Of a stretch of 49,641 nt of DNA, positions 41,864 through 49,641 are shown piece by piece. The notes under the pieces are model-generated. The model made no database searches and was not told the origin of the DNA. It saw only the letters and a program-made list of their open reading frames with translations. How positions within the stretch are numbered: position 1 is the first letter of the stretch; each line of letters starts with the position of its first letter. This DNA is from Bacillota bacterium (GTDB lineage: Bacteria > Bacillota > Clostridia > Lachnospirales > Lachnospiraceae). A program made the position numbers and the translations under genes. Location of the stretch: NCBI GenBank assembly GCA_023391695.1, contig JAEWAK010000023.1, positions 1 to 49,641 of the forward strand, written 5' to 3'.

Positions 41864-43378
41864 TTATTTTCCGGCAGATTGCTCTATGTATGCGGAGGGG
41901 GTATATCCGGTGTATTTTTTAAATATCTGGCTGAAATATCTTGGATTATTACCGCAGCCCACTTTATCGGCAACGAAAGCAATGGTAGCATCCTGCTTTA
42001 AAAGAAGGTTTTTTGCTGTCTCAATTCTGCGCCGGTTCAGATAATGGGAGAATTTCTCTCCGTTTTCCTTCGCAAAGATCCGGCTCAGATAATCCACGTT
42101 CATATGAATCTGCTCCATTGCAATCTTTTTCAGTGACAGGTCAGGGTTGGATAAATTTTCTTCCACATAATTTTTTACCTGGGACACGATGGAGTTTTTG
42201 TCACTGCTGTCTGAAAGCAGCAGCAGTATCTGTTCCGTAAGGATTTTCCGGTATTCCTCGATATTTTCACATACCGATAATTTTTCCAGTAAATCATGGT
42301 ATACGGATTTGTGGTAGTAGGTTTCCGGTAATTTACGGATTAACTGGGACAGAAGATGGATTCCGTAATTATGGAGCAGATCCATATCTTCAACCGGCAT
42401 AAAATAGTTATTCAGGAGCTTCTTAACGTTTCCGTTTTCCTCTGTACGGTCTTTTAAATCCAGCAGCTGCCGGGTTAAATTCTGTATTTTTTCAAAGGAT
42501 AAATAAGCATTGTAGATTTCCCTTAACTGCAGGCGGCGATTAATACTGTAAATTTTAGGATACCTCATAAGGTTGGCAGTGAGCTGCTGCAAGCCGTCTG
42601 CCAGGGTTTCATAAGAATTGCCGGTATAAGTGATCCGGATGGTCTGTCCGGGGAACCATGCATTTTCACTGAAACTGCGCAATTTATCGGAAAGGCCGCT
42701 GCTTATTTTTACAATTACCGCCATAGAATGCTGTACGTACAAAAAATCTATGACAGGTTCGGCTCCGAGTTCATTCAGAATCCGGTATACCGCCTCTGCA
42801 AAAGAATTTAAAAAGTTTTCCTCAACAAAGGTAAAATAAGCTGTGAGGCAGCCTGTCTTATTCTTAATATCTGTGTAATGAGCGGTTTTAGCGGGGTTTA
42901 CGCCGGAAACAAATAAATCGTACAGAAGCAGCTGCCGGTGGTATTCTTCGGCCTGTTCGCTGAGCCGTTTCTGCTCCTGCTCCAGGGTATTCCTGGCTTT
43001 TTTGCGCAGGCAGTTACTTTTTGCATTTTCCACTGCAGCTATCAGCTGGTCTTCCCCTGCGGGTTTTAACAGATAACACCGTACGCCTAACTGTATGGCC
43101 TGTTTGGCAAAATCAAATTCTTTGTAGCCGGATAGTATAATAAATTCCACATCCGGATCCATTTTGCTTATTTTCTCGATCAGTTCCAATCCGGTGAATC
43201 CCGGCATTTTAATATCGGTCAATACAATATCAGGAGACTCGTCCATAATGGCGTCCATTACCTCCACACCATTATTACAGCTGGCGACTATTTTAACATC
43301 AAGGGATTCCCAGTCAATACACTCCACTATGGACTCACGGATGACTTTTTCATCATCTGCAACAATCATGGTAAACAT
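41864..43378 (-). CDS. Response regulator with AraC-type DNA-binding domain (YesN family)
   Basis: A 504-residue two-component regulator of the long YesN type. The receiver domain is at 1-120, with acidic pair DD at 8-9, phospho-acceptor D55 in IVLTDIKMPGFTG, and the K in CYLLKPAGEDQ. A helical linker of about 270 residues follows. The AraC-type double helix-turn-helix is at about 395-500 (LKKIAMEQIHMNVDYLSRIF and VADKVGCGNNPRYFSQIFKK). The kinase gene lies immediately upstream in the same direction, and the divergent binding-protein operon is its likely target. The ATG follows GAAAGGAAGG. Confidence 0.93.
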   Translation of the reverse strand: MFTMIVADDEKVIRESIVECIDWESLDVKIVASCNNGVEVMDAIMDESPDIVLTDIKMPGFTGLELIEKISKMDPDVEFIILSGYKEFDFAKQAIQLGVRCYLLKPAGEDQLIAAVENAKSNCLRKKARNTLEQEQKRLSEQAEEYHRQLLLYDLFVSGVNPAKTAHYTDIKNKTGCLTAYFTFVEENFLNSFAEAVYRILNELGAEPVIDFLYVQHSMAVIVKISSGLSDKLRSFSENAWFPGQTIRITYTGNSYETLADGLQQLTANLMRYPKIYSINRRLQLREIYNAYLSFEKIQNLTRQLLDLKDRTEENGNVKKLLNNYFMPVEDMDLLHNYGIHLLSQLIRKLPETYYHKSVYHDLLEKLSVCENIEEYRKILTEQILLLLSDSSDKNSIVSQVKNYVEENLSNPDLSLKKIAMEQIHMNVDYLSRIFAKENGEKFSHYLNRRRIETAKNLLLKQDATIAFVADKVGCGNNPRYFSQIFKKYTGYTPSAYIEQSAGK

Positions 43379-43422
43379 AACTATCCTTCCTTTCTCATTG
43401 TATTTTATTTGTATGGTTTATG

Positions 43423-45201
43423 TTAAAAATCTTTTTTTCCATCTTCTTTAATGTTCTTTTGTTTCGCGGGGATATCGAAAAAAACGGTGACACAGTTGTT
43501 ACCGTTTTTAAACTGGAGGCCGTAGGAGCCGCCAAAGAGCAGTTTGATCCGGCTGTCAATATTGATCAGTCCAACCCCGTTTCTTCTTGCGGTAATTTTA
43601 TGTTCTTTTAATAACTGCAAAACATCTTCATTAATTTCAGAACCGTTATTTTCCACCTCCACATGAAGAATATCGTTCTTTGCTTCTGCACGGATTTTAA
43701 TGCGGCAGCCATCAATATTTTCCTCCAGGCCGTAAATTACGGCATTCTCGACCAGGGGCTGGATGGACATTTTCGGAATTAAATAGGGACCGGCACCCTC
43801 TGCAATTTCCAATGAAACGGATAGGGTGTCGGGAAAGCGTATCTTTTGGATCAGCAGATAATTCTCCAAAACCCTGATTTCTTCCTCCAGAGGAATCAGA
43901 TCCTGTTTTTCTGACAGACTGCTGCGCAAAAGTTTCCCCAGGGCCTGTACGATGGCAGATATGTTCTTTTCACCGCTGCGGTTTGCAAACCAATGAATGG
44001 TTTCCAGGGAATTATATAGAAAATGGGGATTGATCTGCTGTTCCAGGGATTTTAACTGGGTCTCGGCCAGAAGAAGTTCTTTTACATAATTATCTTCGAT
44101 GACTTTTTTAAAATCGGCCGTCATCTGGTCAAAATACTGGTTCAGACGTCCAAGTTCGTCCTGGCGGTTCTTTTTGGGAAAGGGATAGGGTTCCAGATTG
44201 CCGGAGCGTACCCGCCCCATTTTTTTCAGTAAATAGTTAAACTGTGCCGTAATTTCCCGGAAGAGCAGGCCCGATAGAAAAACGGTAAGGATTACTGCCA
44301 TAAAGATGCGGACGATATAGGTTGTCCGGGCTTCCTTTATGGAATAGAACAGGTCGTCATAAGGTACCCCCAGGGTGAGGGACCAGTTTTGCGACGAAGT
44401 TGCAATTTTCATCCGTGTAACAAAATACATGTTCCCTTCCATTTCCTGAACGGAGTAAGTGTTGGTTTCGCCTTTGGAAGGCGGCGGGAAAACGGCGATG
44501 GATGCAATCGATTCAGAGGGGTAAAGGAGCAGATTACCGTCATGGATATTAATGGTATAAGACGGAGTCCCCATGACTCTCTGGGCTGTTTCACGTACAA
44601 TGCGGTTTAAATTAACGCGGATTAAGACAACTCCCATAGGCTTTAGGGAGAAACCGCTGATCTGGTTTATCTGACGTACGCACAGGATGCTTCCGTCCTT
44701 TCTTCCGGTGGTTATCCACCCGGAGGAACCGTTTTTTCGGGCGGCAAGCTCTATGGCGGCAGCTGTTATCTCAGGACTTTCCGGAGAAGAATTCTGTCCC
44801 CAGACGATCCGGTCCCCGGATATGGGCAGAACGGCGGTACTAATGACATTGGCATTAAAATTGGTATACACGACCTTCAGGATTTCTTTTTTTGCAGTGG
44901 AGCGGATAATCAGGTGTGAAGATTTGTTTAAAACAGCAAGATTTTTCTGTAAGGTCAGGTTGACTGCAGTGGATAAGGAAATACGCTCTATGGTATCCAG
45001 GGCATTTGATATTTCTTTGGACAAATATCCCATGGAGTTGGCGGTCTGTTCATATATTAATTTGTTGGAACTATTCACCACATGCTGCAAGCCCGTAATG
45101 GATTCCACACTCATAACAAGGGAAACCAAAAAGGTTATAAAGATTAATTTATATTTTAACGGCAGATTCCTTATAGTAAAAAAGCCTGGATTCATCTTCA
45201 T
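43423..45201 (-). CDS. Sensor histidine kinase, YesM family
   Basis: A 592-residue membrane sensor. TM1 is near 18-36 (KLIFITFLVSLVMSVESITG); the extracellular Cache-type sensor spans to about 295 and TM2 lies about 296-316. HAMP follows to about 370, then the kinase domain with H393 in EQQINPHFLYNSLETIHWFA and the ATPase domain with PLVENAVIYG (N-box) and R-N-G-V-G-L-I-N-I-D-S-R. The second G-box is reduced: instead of a D-x-G-x-G it reads V-E-N-N-G-S-E, a common variant in this family. ATG 45201 sits 8 bases after AGGAAGG; the ATG at 45207 is only 2 bases away from it. It is partner of the regulator encoded at 41864 and divergent from the transporter operon at 45398. Confidence 0.93.
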   Translation of the reverse strand: MKMNPGFFTIRNLPLKYKLIFITFLVSLVMSVESITGLQHVVNSSNKLIYEQTANSMGYLSKEISNALDTIERISLSTAVNLTLQKNLAVLNKSSHLIIRSTAKKEILKVVYTNFNANVISTAVLPISGDRIVWGQNSSPESPEITAAAIELAARKNGSSGWITTGRKDGSILCVRQINQISGFSLKPMGVVLIRVNLNRIVRETAQRVMGTPSYTINIHDGNLLLYPSESIASIAVFPPPSKGETNTYSVQEMEGNMYFVTRMKIATSSQNWSLTLGVPYDDLFYSIKEARTTYIVRIFMAVILTVFLSGLLFREITAQFNYLLKKMGRVRSGNLEPYPFPKKNRQDELGRLNQYFDQMTADFKKVIEDNYVKELLLAETQLKSLEQQINPHFLYNSLETIHWFANRSGEKNISAIVQALGKLLRSSLSEKQDLIPLEEEIRVLENYLLIQKIRFPDTLSVSLEIAEGAGPYLIPKMSIQPLVENAVIYGLEENIDGCRIKIRAEAKNDILHVEVENNGSEINEDVLQLLKEHKITARRNGVGLINIDSRIKLLFGGSYGLQFKNGNNCVTVFFDIPAKQKNIKEDGKKDF

Positions 45202-45275
45202 GTACATATCCTTCCTGTATCTTGGGATTTATAAACAGTATATAAATTTTTCTGAACAGGGTAAAGTGTTTTTTG

Positions 45276-45288
45276 AAACGAGTCGTTT
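45276..45288. promoter_or_regulatory. 13-bp palindrome in the divergent promoter region
   Basis: AAACGA-G-TCGTTT is a perfect palindrome about a central G, in the 196-base region between the kinase gene and the divergent binding-protein gene. It may be a regulator site; TTTTTT runs to its right weaken the case. Confidence 0.3.
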
Positions 45289-45397
45289 TTTTAAACATAT
45301 ATCAAAGTTTTTTTTATTTTATTTTATCTATTTTTACGGTATTCTTGTAGGAGTAAGCCGAGGGGCTTATATAAAATATATCAGAGGAGGATATGTT

Positions 45398-46738
45398 ATG
45401 GTGAACTGCAGAACTACTTTCAGACGGGGTGCGGCATTGCTTCTTATTTCAGTACTTGTACTTGGTACTCTTACCGCCTGCGGCAAGAGTAAGGAGACGA
45501 AAAGCGGTGCGATTACAGGTAACAGTTCCGCGGCGGAGGAGGAAGCCCAAAAAATCAGAATTGCCTGGTGGGGAAACCAGGTACGTAACGATACTACCCT
45601 GGCTGCATTGGATGCTTATACGAAGGAACATCCGAATGTAACTTTTGAAACAGAATTTTCAGATTGGAGCGGCTACTGGGATAAGATGGCTACCCAGGCA
45701 GCTTCGGATAATCTGCCGGATATTATTCAGCAGGATTATGCCTATGTTTCCCAATACCAGGAAAAGAACCAGCTTGCCAACCTGGATTCTTACATAAGCT
45801 CCGGCGCCCTGAATCTGGCAGATGTCAATGAAAGTGTCCTGGCAGCCGGAAAAATGAACGGTTCTGTCTATGCGGTAGTTGCCGGAGTCAATGCCGTATG
45901 TACAGTTTATAATGTGGATATGTTGGAAAAAGCAGGACTTTCCATACCCCTGCATCCCACTTACAGTGAAATCAAAGGGCTTGCCGCCCAGATGAATGAA
46001 AAGCTGGGTGTGTCCACGGATATGCCCGCCGGTGAATGGGCCGTACAGATGATGGCAAGGGATAAGGGAGAAGTACTGTTTGACAGCCAAAACGGCAAGC
46101 TTGGCATCAGTGAGGCAACCGCCCTTCAATACTTTAAGGATATTGAGGAAGAAATTAACAGCAAATGGGGTCTTACCATTGATGTAATACAGGAAGCTTC
46201 TACGGCCGGTGTGGAAGGAAGTCCCGTGGCAACCGGAAAATCCTGGGTCGCATTTCCGGCCTCCAATCAGATCGCAGCGATTCGAAATGCCAATAAGGAT
46301 AAAATTGATATGGTCATGTATCCTAAAATCGATGATGCGGCCAATGAAAGTATGTACTTAAGACCCTCCATGTTCTGGAGCGTTGCCGAATCATCAAAAA
46401 ATAAGGATACGGCAGTGGATATAATTAATTATTTTACCAATTCCGAGACAGCTCAGGATAATTTAAAAGCGGAACGCGGAGTGCCGATTTCTTCTAAAAT
46501 GGCCAAATATATGGAACCTTCCCTGGATGAAGTTCAGAAGCAGCAGTTTGATTATATAGCCAAGGTAACGGAAGTCGCAACTCCTATTGACCCTTCTTAT
46601 CCTGCCGGTTCCAATGAAGTTATTACCCTATTGGGCAATCTGACCGATGCGGTGCGCTATAAAGAAGCGACTCCGGAAGATGCGGCAGCCAGTTTTATAA
46701 AAGAAGCCAATGAGATTCTTGCCAATAAAGGCCAATAG
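45398..46738 (+). CDS. Sugar ABC transporter substrate-binding lipoprotein (family 1)
   Basis: A 446-residue lipoprotein. A basic start, hydrophobic core and lipobox LTAC give lipidated C28, followed by a Ser/Gly/Glu linker. The mature domain starts IRIAWWGNQVRNDTTLAALD, the typical first strand and helix of SBP family 1, with the P-D-I-I-Q-Q-D-Y segment near 109 and A-V-C-T-V-Y-N-V-D-M-L-E-K-A-G. It has a late P-I-S-S-K cluster. The frame is open from 44687 across the antisense kinase gene, but GAGGAGG 5-6 bases before ATG 45398 and the signal peptide fix the start. It supplies the permeases encoded at 46882 and 47910. Ligand unknown; the divergent YesM/YesN pair presumably controls it. Confidence 0.92.
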   Translation: MVNCRTTFRRGAALLLISVLVLGTLTACGKSKETKSGAITGNSSAAEEEAQKIRIAWWGNQVRNDTTLAALDAYTKEHPNVTFETEFSDWSGYWDKMATQAASDNLPDIIQQDYAYVSQYQEKNQLANLDSYISSGALNLADVNESVLAAGKMNGSVYAVVAGVNAVCTVYNVDMLEKAGLSIPLHPTYSEIKGLAAQMNEKLGVSTDMPAGEWAVQMMARDKGEVLFDSQNGKLGISEATALQYFKDIEEEINSKWGLTIDVIQEASTAGVEGSPVATGKSWVAFPASNQIAAIRNANKDKIDMVMYPKIDDAANESMYLRPSMFWSVAESSKNKDTAVDIINYFTNSETAQDNLKAERGVPISSKMAKYMEPSLDEVQKQQFDYIAKVTEVATPIDPSYPAGSNEVITLLGNLTDAVRYKEATPEDAAASFIKEANEILANKGQ

Positions 46739-46753
46739 TATGGATTAAAAAAG

Positions 46754-46800
46754 AAAGGCAGCCTGTAAAGCGCCTGTTTTCCAAGACGGGCTGCCTTTTT
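46754..46800 (+). terminator. Terminator/attenuator after the binding-protein gene
   Basis: A 10-bp stem (AAAGGCAGCC with GGCTGCCTTT) is followed by TTTTT only 16 bases after the stop codon. It is probably leaky, since the permeases downstream have no other clear promoter. Confidence 0.8.
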
Positions 46801-46881
46801 CTGAAATAGTTTGCAGCAGATAGCTTTGGAATACCGAAAGACTGCTTTTAAACTATTAAGGAAGTCTCCCATCTCTGTGAG

Positions 46882-47844
46882 TTGGACTTAATTGACTATG
46901 ATTTATTAAAAGCTAAGAAAGGTGTGATACCAATTAAAAATCAAAAGCGGATATTAACATTTTTACAAAAAGAACAGGTAGCAGGGTATATTTTTATCAT
47001 GCCGTTTATCATAGGGCTGTTTGCCTTTACCCTGATTCCTATTATAGCCTCATTTATCCTTTCTTTTACCAGTTACGATATTCTGTCTACGCCAAAGTTT
47101 AACGGTCTGGATAATTACATCAGAATGTTTACACAGGATTCACTTTTCTGGAAAAGCTTCGGGACCACTTTTTTTTATGCGGTGGTTTCTGTCCCGCTGA
47201 AGCTGATTATGGCTCTTATGGTAGCCATGTTTTTTCAAAGAACCAGTAAGGCAACTTCCGTTTACCGGGCCGTTTATTATCTGCCTTCCATCATGGGGGG
47301 AAGCGTTGCGGTGGCGGTACTGTGGCGGCGTATGTTTGCTTCCGACGGCGTAATTAACGGTATGCTGAACCAGTTTGGCATACACAGTGAGATCGGATGG
47401 CTCAGCGGCACCCGGACAGCCATCTGGACACTGATTATATTATCGGTCTGGCAATTCGGTTCTTCCATGCTGGTATTTCTGGCAGGCTTAAAGCAAATAC
47501 CGGTGACCCTTTACGAGGCATCCAGGGTCGACGGTTGCTCAAAAATAAAGCAGTTTTTTAAAATTACCCTGCCCATGCTTACTCCGGTTATATTTTTTAA
47601 CCTGGTACAACAGACCATCAACGCATTTATGGCATTTACCCAGAGTTATGTTATTACCGGCGGAAAACCTTTAAATTCCACTCTGTTTTATACGGTTTAT
47701 ATGTACCAGCGCTCCTTTCAGTATTCGGAAATGGGTTATGGTTCTGCCATGGCCTGGTTTATGCTTGTCGTAATCGCGCTGCTGACGGTTATGATTTTCC
47801 GTTCTTCCGGCAGATGGGTCTACCGTGCATCGGAGGAAGAATAG
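46882..47844 (+). CDS. Sugar ABC transporter permease, MalF/UgpA type
   Basis: A membrane permease of about 303-320 residues with six segments. The start of the family sequence is KNQKRILTFLQKEQVAGYIF, and the EAA loop is EASRVDGCSKIKQFFKITLP near 212-231. It continues from the binding-protein gene and precedes its partner at 47910. The start codon is uncertain. The open frame begins with a TTG at 46882 but has no ribosome site there. A good site (AAGAAAGGTGTGAT, 46916-46929) lies before an ATT codon at 46933, where homologues would have ATG. So either a rare ATT start is used or translation begins upstream at GTG 46924 or TTG 46882. Confidence 0.88.
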   Translation: MDLIDYDLLKAKKGVIPIKNQKRILTFLQKEQVAGYIFIMPFIIGLFAFTLIPIIASFILSFTSYDILSTPKFNGLDNYIRMFTQDSLFWKSFGTTFFYAVVSVPLKLIMALMVAMFFQRTSKATSVYRAVYYLPSIMGGSVAVAVLWRRMFASDGVINGMLNQFGIHSEIGWLSGTRTAIWTLIILSVWQFGSSMLVFLAGLKQIPVTLYEASRVDGCSKIKQFFKITLPMLTPVIFFNLVQQTINAFMAFTQSYVITGGKPLNSTLFYTVYMYQRSFQYSEMGYGSAMAWFMLVVIALLTVMIFRSSGRWVYRASEEE

Positions 47845-47909
47845 GATACAAACTTTCAGCTACATAATAAAATTCAAATCAATCATTCCATTTTAGGAAA
47901 GAGGCTAAT

Positions 47910-48752
47910 ATGAGAAATAAGAATAAAATAAGTCGTGTCATATATCATATTCTGGCTGTTGGCCTGGGATTTGTCATGATCTACCCGCTGCTTTGGATGA
48001 TAATGAGTTCCTTTAAGCCCAGTAATGAGATTTTTGCCAATGCCGGAACTCTGTTCCCGAAGGAGTTTTATCCGACGAATTATCCCACCGGCTGGAGGGG
48101 ATTCGGCGGGATCCGTTTTTCTGTATTTTTTAAAAATTCCTTTATTATTTCATTGCTTTCTACGATCGGCTCCGTCTTTTCTTCCGCCTGTATTGCCTAT
48201 GGACTGTCAAGGCTTCGGTTTAAAGGCAGGAAAATCTGGTTTGTTATGATGTTACTTACCATGATGCTGCCCTTCCAGATCATTATGATTCCGCAATACA
48301 TTATTTTTAACAAGGCCGGCTGGATCGGCACGATCTTACCTTTAGTCGTACCGGCATATTTCGGCGGCGGGTTCTTTATCTTTATGATCATGCAGTTTAT
48401 ATACGGAATTCCGAAAGATCTGGACGAAGCGGCTAAAATAGACGGGTGTTCCTTTTACGGAATATTTGCAAGAATAATACTGCCGTTGATTGTGCCGGCA
48501 CTGATTACTTCCGCTATTTTTGCTTTTATGTGGAAATGGGATGATTTTCTTGCCTCCCTGCTTTATCTGAATAATCCCAGTAACTATACGGTAGCCCTGG
48601 CACTGAAAATGTTCTCCGATCCTTCCGCACAGTCCGACTGGGGTGCCATGTTTGCCATGGCGACACTCTCCATACTTCCCATTATGCTTATTTTTATCTT
48701 TTGCCAGAAATATCTGGTGGAGGGAATCAGCACGGAAGGCCTGAAGGGATAA
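47910..48752 (+). CDS. Sugar ABC transporter permease, MalG/UgpE type
   Basis: A 280-residue partner permease with six membrane segments. Typical features: YHILAVGLGFVMIYPLLWMI, M-S-S-F-K-P-S-N-E-I-F, the EAA loop DEAAKIDGCSFYGIFARIIL near 171-190, and C-terminal V-E-G-I-S-T-E-G-L-K-G. It follows the other permease by 65 bases with its own GAAAGAGG site. It completes the third importer in the window; no ATPase gene is adjacent. A clear terminator follows at 48822. Confidence 0.93.
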   Translation: MRNKNKISRVIYHILAVGLGFVMIYPLLWMIMSSFKPSNEIFANAGTLFPKEFYPTNYPTGWRGFGGIRFSVFFKNSFIISLLSTIGSVFSSACIAYGLSRLRFKGRKIWFVMMLLTMMLPFQIIMIPQYIIFNKAGWIGTILPLVVPAYFGGGFFIFMIMQFIYGIPKDLDEAAKIDGCSFYGIFARIILPLIVPALITSAIFAFMWKWDDFLASLLYLNNPSNYTVALALKMFSDPSAQSDWGAMFAMATLSILPIMLIFIFCQKYLVEGISTEGLKG

Positions 48753-48821
48753 TACAATGAAAGAAGATAAAGCGATACCGGGATATCTGTTGAAAAATTT
48801 ATATCAACGGAGCCGCCAAAT

Positions 48822-48875
48822 AAAACAGCCTCCCCTTTGTTCCACCTCTTTTTAGTGGCCCGGGGAGGCTGTTTT
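48822..48875 (+). terminator. Rho-independent terminator of the third transporter operon
   Basis: A 13-14 bp stem (AAAACAGCCTCCCC with GGGGAGGCTGTTTT) around a 26-base loop ends in a short T-run, about 70 bases after the permease stop. Confidence 0.85.
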
Positions 48876-48980
48876 CATGCTGATATTAAGTCTCTGATAG
48901 TACATTCAGATCTTTTCGCATAATATAATCGGTCTGTTCTTCGTCTCCCATAAAAAAGGAATGGGTGCCCTATCATTTGT

Positions 48981-49023
48981 CAGCAAGAAGACTCCTTCCT
49001 CTGAGGTGGGAGATGAATTGCTG
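48981..49023 (+). repeat. Nested hairpin resembling an IS605-type element end
   Basis: CAGCAA (48981-48986) pairs with TTGCTG (49018-49023), enclosing a second hairpin CTCCTTCCTC/GAGGTGGGAG (48992-49012, two mismatches). The sequence, a CTCC-type hairpin and then ATGAATTG, resembles the right end of IS200/IS605 elements, where the TnpB guide scaffold finishes. Here it lies upstream of a tnpB gene, so it would belong to another, deleted element. The resemblance is by architecture only. Confidence 0.35.
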
Positions 49024-49049
49024 TCTTACTCTTACTTAACAATACAAAA

Positions 49050-49061
49050 GAACTTACGTTC
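49050..49061. promoter_or_regulatory. LexA-box-like palindrome
   Basis: GAAC-TTAC-GTTC fits the GAAC-N4-GTTC core of Gram-positive SOS boxes and ends 11 bases before the -35 of the tnpB promoter. Eight fixed bases are expected about once in a window this size by chance, so position is the only real argument. Confidence 0.2.
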
Positions 49062-49072
49062 GAAATATTTGG

Positions 49073-49101
49073 TTGTGCATTTTGTCTGTACATGGTATAA
49101 T
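49073..49101 (+). promoter_or_regulatory. Promoter of tnpB
   Basis: TTGTGC (49073-49078), 17 bases, then a perfect TATAAT (49096-49101) preceded by TGG. The tnpB start codon lies 28 bases beyond. Confidence 0.55.
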
Positions 49102-49129
49102 ATACCTGTAGGAGCGGAGGTGCAACAGG

Positions 49130-49641
49130 ATGAAAATATCGTTTCAATATAGGCTGAAGCTGTCAGCCAAAACACTGGCTGTCATTGAGGAATTAAGCTT
49201 TCATACAACCAAACTGTACAATACAGTTAACTATGACCTTCATGAACATGGTTTTCAGTGCTATGTTGATATGAACCGAAGTTATGCAGATAACTGGCAT
49301 AAGACATTTTTACACAGCCATAATTACCAGCAGCTGCTTAAGGTTCTTGAAAAGAACTGGAAGTCCTATTTCCAATTGCTGAAGGATTATAAAGAAAATC
49401 CGTCAAAATATAAAGGTATTCCACAGCCTCCAAAGTATAAGAACACAGAACACAGAGGACAGGAAGAACGAAGTAATATTTACAAACCTGGCCGTAAGAA
49501 GGAAGGAGGATACGCTGCTACTGTCATTAAGTAAAGCCATGCAGGAGAAATTCAAGGTGGACAGTCTTAAATTTGCACTCCCAAAGAAAGTGCAGAGCCT
49601 GACGGATTTTAACCGCCTGCAGCAGGTCAGACTTACTTATG
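49130..49641 (+). pseudogene. tnpB: IS200/IS605-type TnpB, frameshifted and cut by the window edge
   Basis: The first about 108 codons (MKISFQYRLKLSAKTLAVIE onward) form the N-terminal helix-turn-helix region of a TnpB/OrfB RNA-guided nuclease, ending KGIPQPPKYKNTEHRG. That frame then gives unrelated sequence and stops at 49534. The family sequence resumes in the +1 frame from 49461 (RKNEVIFTNLAVRRKE, later LSLSKAMQEKFKVDSLKFAL) and runs to the window end. One inserted base near 49455-49460 explains this. The catalytic RuvC half lies beyond the window. GGAGG 9 bases before the ATG and a promoter at 49073 are intact. No tnpA lies upstream. Either a recent pseudogene or a sequencing slip. Confidence 0.85.

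Noticed and set aside
44687..45397. 237-codon upstream extension of the third binding protein
   Set aside because: It is antisense to the YesM kinase gene. The signal peptide and GAGGAGG site place the true start at 45398.
48961..49152. 63-codon frame upstream of tnpB
   Set aside because: It covers the nested hairpin, the promoter and the ribosome site of tnpB, so it is not protein-coding.

Overview
The window looks like chromosomal DNA of an endospore-forming, saccharolytic Clostridia, most likely a Lachnospiraceae/Lachnoclostridium-type bacterium. The evidence is the spore genes (spmA-spmB, cotJABC), a T-box-controlled metG, a tatD-rsmA pair, a pyrophosphate-type phosphofructokinase and three sugar ABC-transporter loci with AraC/YesMN-type regulators. 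The DNA is moderately AT-rich and its Shine-Dalgarno sites are strong (GGAGG-type). The species cannot be named from the sequence alone.

Layout. 1-1.5 kb: start of an AbrB-family regulator (minus strand, cut by the window edge), then spmA-spmB. 2.5-10.5 kb: a galactoside-type locus with GH42 beta-galactosidase, lipoprotein binding protein, two permeases, response regulator and sensor kinase. 10.5-11.5 kb: a cluster of palindromic repeats around one small unknown gene. 11.6-14.4 kb (minus): Sir2 deacylase, then an ECF sigma factor with its membrane anti-sigma partner. 14.4-15 kb: a structured, omega-RNA-like sequence and a 164-bp MITE-like repeat. 15.1-17.8 kb: an ABC-2 exporter of one ATPase and two membrane proteins. 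18-22.5 kb (minus): DUF885 lipoprotein, auxin-efflux-type carrier, membrane XRE regulator and GNAT acetyltransferase. 22.65-25.15 kb: promoter, T-box leader and metG. 25.3-26.4 kb (minus): cotJABC. 26.9-28.1 kb: XRE regulator and CDP-alcohol phosphatidyltransferase. 28.09-28.4 kb: a 300-bp near-perfect palindrome. 28.5-32 kb: tatD, rsmA, another MITE-like copy, and PPi-PFK with a promoter and palindromic operator. 32.4-39.4 kb: a broken GH43 gene, a membrane-bound AraC regulator, and a binding protein with LplB/LplC-type permeases. 39.6-41.6 kb (minus): a secreted leucine-rich-repeat protein. 41.9-48.75 kb: a second YesN/YesM pair (minus) divergent from a third binding protein/permease operon. 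49.1 kb to the end: a frameshifted IS605-type tnpB.

How it fits together. The three sugar loci share one design: a surface lipoprotein catches an oligosaccharide, two permeases import it (no ATPase is encoded locally, so a shared MsmK/MalK-type ATPase elsewhere is likely), and a neighbouring AraC-type regulator senses it. Each locus has a hairpin between the binding-protein gene and the first permease gene, which would make the binding protein the most abundant product.

Novelty. I see no clear new defence or biosynthetic system. The most unusual material is non-coding: several palindromic repeat families of about 160 bp (one supplies the stop codon of a kinase gene, another sits inside an ABC operon), the 300-bp palindrome, and an orphan structured locus resembling a TnpB guide-RNA scaffold with no tnpB beside it.
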